64,000 nt of DNA from Klebsiella oxytoca (lineage in GTDB: Bacteria; Pseudomonadota; Gammaproteobacteria; Enterobacterales; Enterobacteriaceae). The notes beneath the pieces were generated by a model. It was not told the origin of the DNA. It ran no database searches and saw nothing but the letters and a program-made list of their open reading frames with translations. The stretch lies in the NCBI RefSeq assembly GCF_009707385.1, contig NZ_CP046115.1, positions 2,666,001 to 2,730,000 on the forward strand. Reading direction: 5' to 3'. Every line of letters starts with the position of its first letter. Position 1 is the first letter of the stretch. Both the position numbers and the translations under genes were made by a program. Shown here piece after piece: positions 63,731-64,000 of this stretch.

Positions 63731-63813
63731 TATGCGCTCAATAAATCAAAGACAGGCTTCAGAAACGGCGTAGCTATCCTCGAACAATTAACACCGTTCT
63801 TTAATTATATGTA

Positions 63814-64000
63814 TTACTTTGTTGTAGCTAGCGGGGTAAATAACTCAATCAAGTTTTCCTCCGGATCGTACAGATGAACCACACGCATGCCCCATTCTGG
63901 CATATCCATTGGCTTGTTAATGAATTTAATTCCTTTTGTTAAGTATGCCTGATAGCGTTCATCGACATTATTCACCTCAAAAGAAATCATTGATTTTTCA
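63814..64000 (-). CDS. VOC-family (glyoxalase/bleomycin-resistance-like) protein, C-terminal part
   Basis: The last 61 complete codons of a gene that starts beyond the right edge. The visible end reads EKSMISFEVNNVDERYQAYL, then PMDMPEWGMRVVHLYDPEENLIEL, which is the C-terminal half of a vicinal-oxygen-chelate fold with the metal-ligand Glu in NLIELFTP. Small VOC enzymes include glyoxalase I and antibiotic-binding proteins. The role cannot be judged from a fragment. Confidence 0.8.
   Translation of the reverse strand, partial: EKSMISFEVNNVDERYQAYLTKGIKFINKPMDMPEWGMRVVHLYDPEENLIELFTPLATTK

Overview
The window is chromosomal DNA of an enteric bacterium in the Klebsiella/Raoultella/Enterobacter/Kosakonia part of the Enterobacterales. 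The evidence is gene content and close similarity of many products to known enteric proteins: maeA-sra-osmC in the E. coli order, the Salmonella-type mgtC/mgtB/mgtR/mgtU magnesium locus, katG, the ddc/dat diaminopropane genes, ThiXYZ-TenA under a TPP riboswitch, digH, ivy and a bestrophin channel. Coding density is high and GC looks moderately high throughout. There is no tRNA, rRNA, CRISPR array, transposase or prophage gene. The genus cannot be fixed from the sequence alone.

Layout. 1-6.8 kb: the 5' part of an ABC-F ATPase behind a translated, hairpin-rich leader, then maeA, sra, a degenerate metallo-beta-lactamase-fold protein divergent from a LysR regulator, an acetyltransferase, osmC and an MpaB/DUF2236 protein. 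6.9-13.2 kb: a CDF metal exporter, a bestrophin channel, an FdhF/YdeP-type molybdopterin oxidoreductase with a LysR gene, and a methyltransferase. 13.3-19.8 kb: an MFS transporter, a CigR-like protein and the mgtC-mgtB-mgtR-mgtU operon with a leader of about 280 nt holding two short ORFs, one with three consecutive Pro codons. 19.8-25 kb: katG, a LysR gene and three small transporters. 25.3-32.7 kb: a second PBP2 whose 3' end is frameshifted by an exact 31-bp tandem duplication, a class I amidotransferase, a periplasmic epoxide-hydrolase-like protein, a two-component system and a CcdA-TlpA fusion.

32.9-42.9 kb: dat-ddc (1,3-diaminopropane synthesis), the tenA-thiZ-thiX-thiY pyrimidine salvage operon under its TPP riboswitch, and a sugar/polyol module (dehydrogenase, TIM-barrel isomerase, LacI regulator). 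43-49.7 kb: a secreted lipase-like hydrolase, an ECF sigma factor translationally coupled to a His-rich membrane protein, and a small secreted protein/RND pump/TetR operon preceded by a perfect 21-bp palindrome. 49.8-57.1 kb: a SnoaL-like secreted protein, digH, a CSS-EAL phosphodiesterase, a lone nqrE paralogue after a long hairpin, ivy, a Pmp3-type peptide, a YghA-like reductase and an acetyltransferase. 57.2-63.6 kb: treZ-treY-glgX with ATGA overlaps, which turns alpha-glucan into trehalose. The window ends inside a VOC-family gene.

Most of the content is stress and envelope physiology: osmotic stress (osmC, treZ/treY), oxidants (katG), low magnesium (mgtCBRU), lysozyme (ivy), cell-wall remodelling (digH, PBP2 paralogue) and efflux (RND pump). 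The best leads are the ABC-F leader, the frameshifting duplication in the PBP2 paralogue, the ECF sigma/His-rich membrane protein pair, the RND operon with its small secreted partner, and the orphan nqrE.
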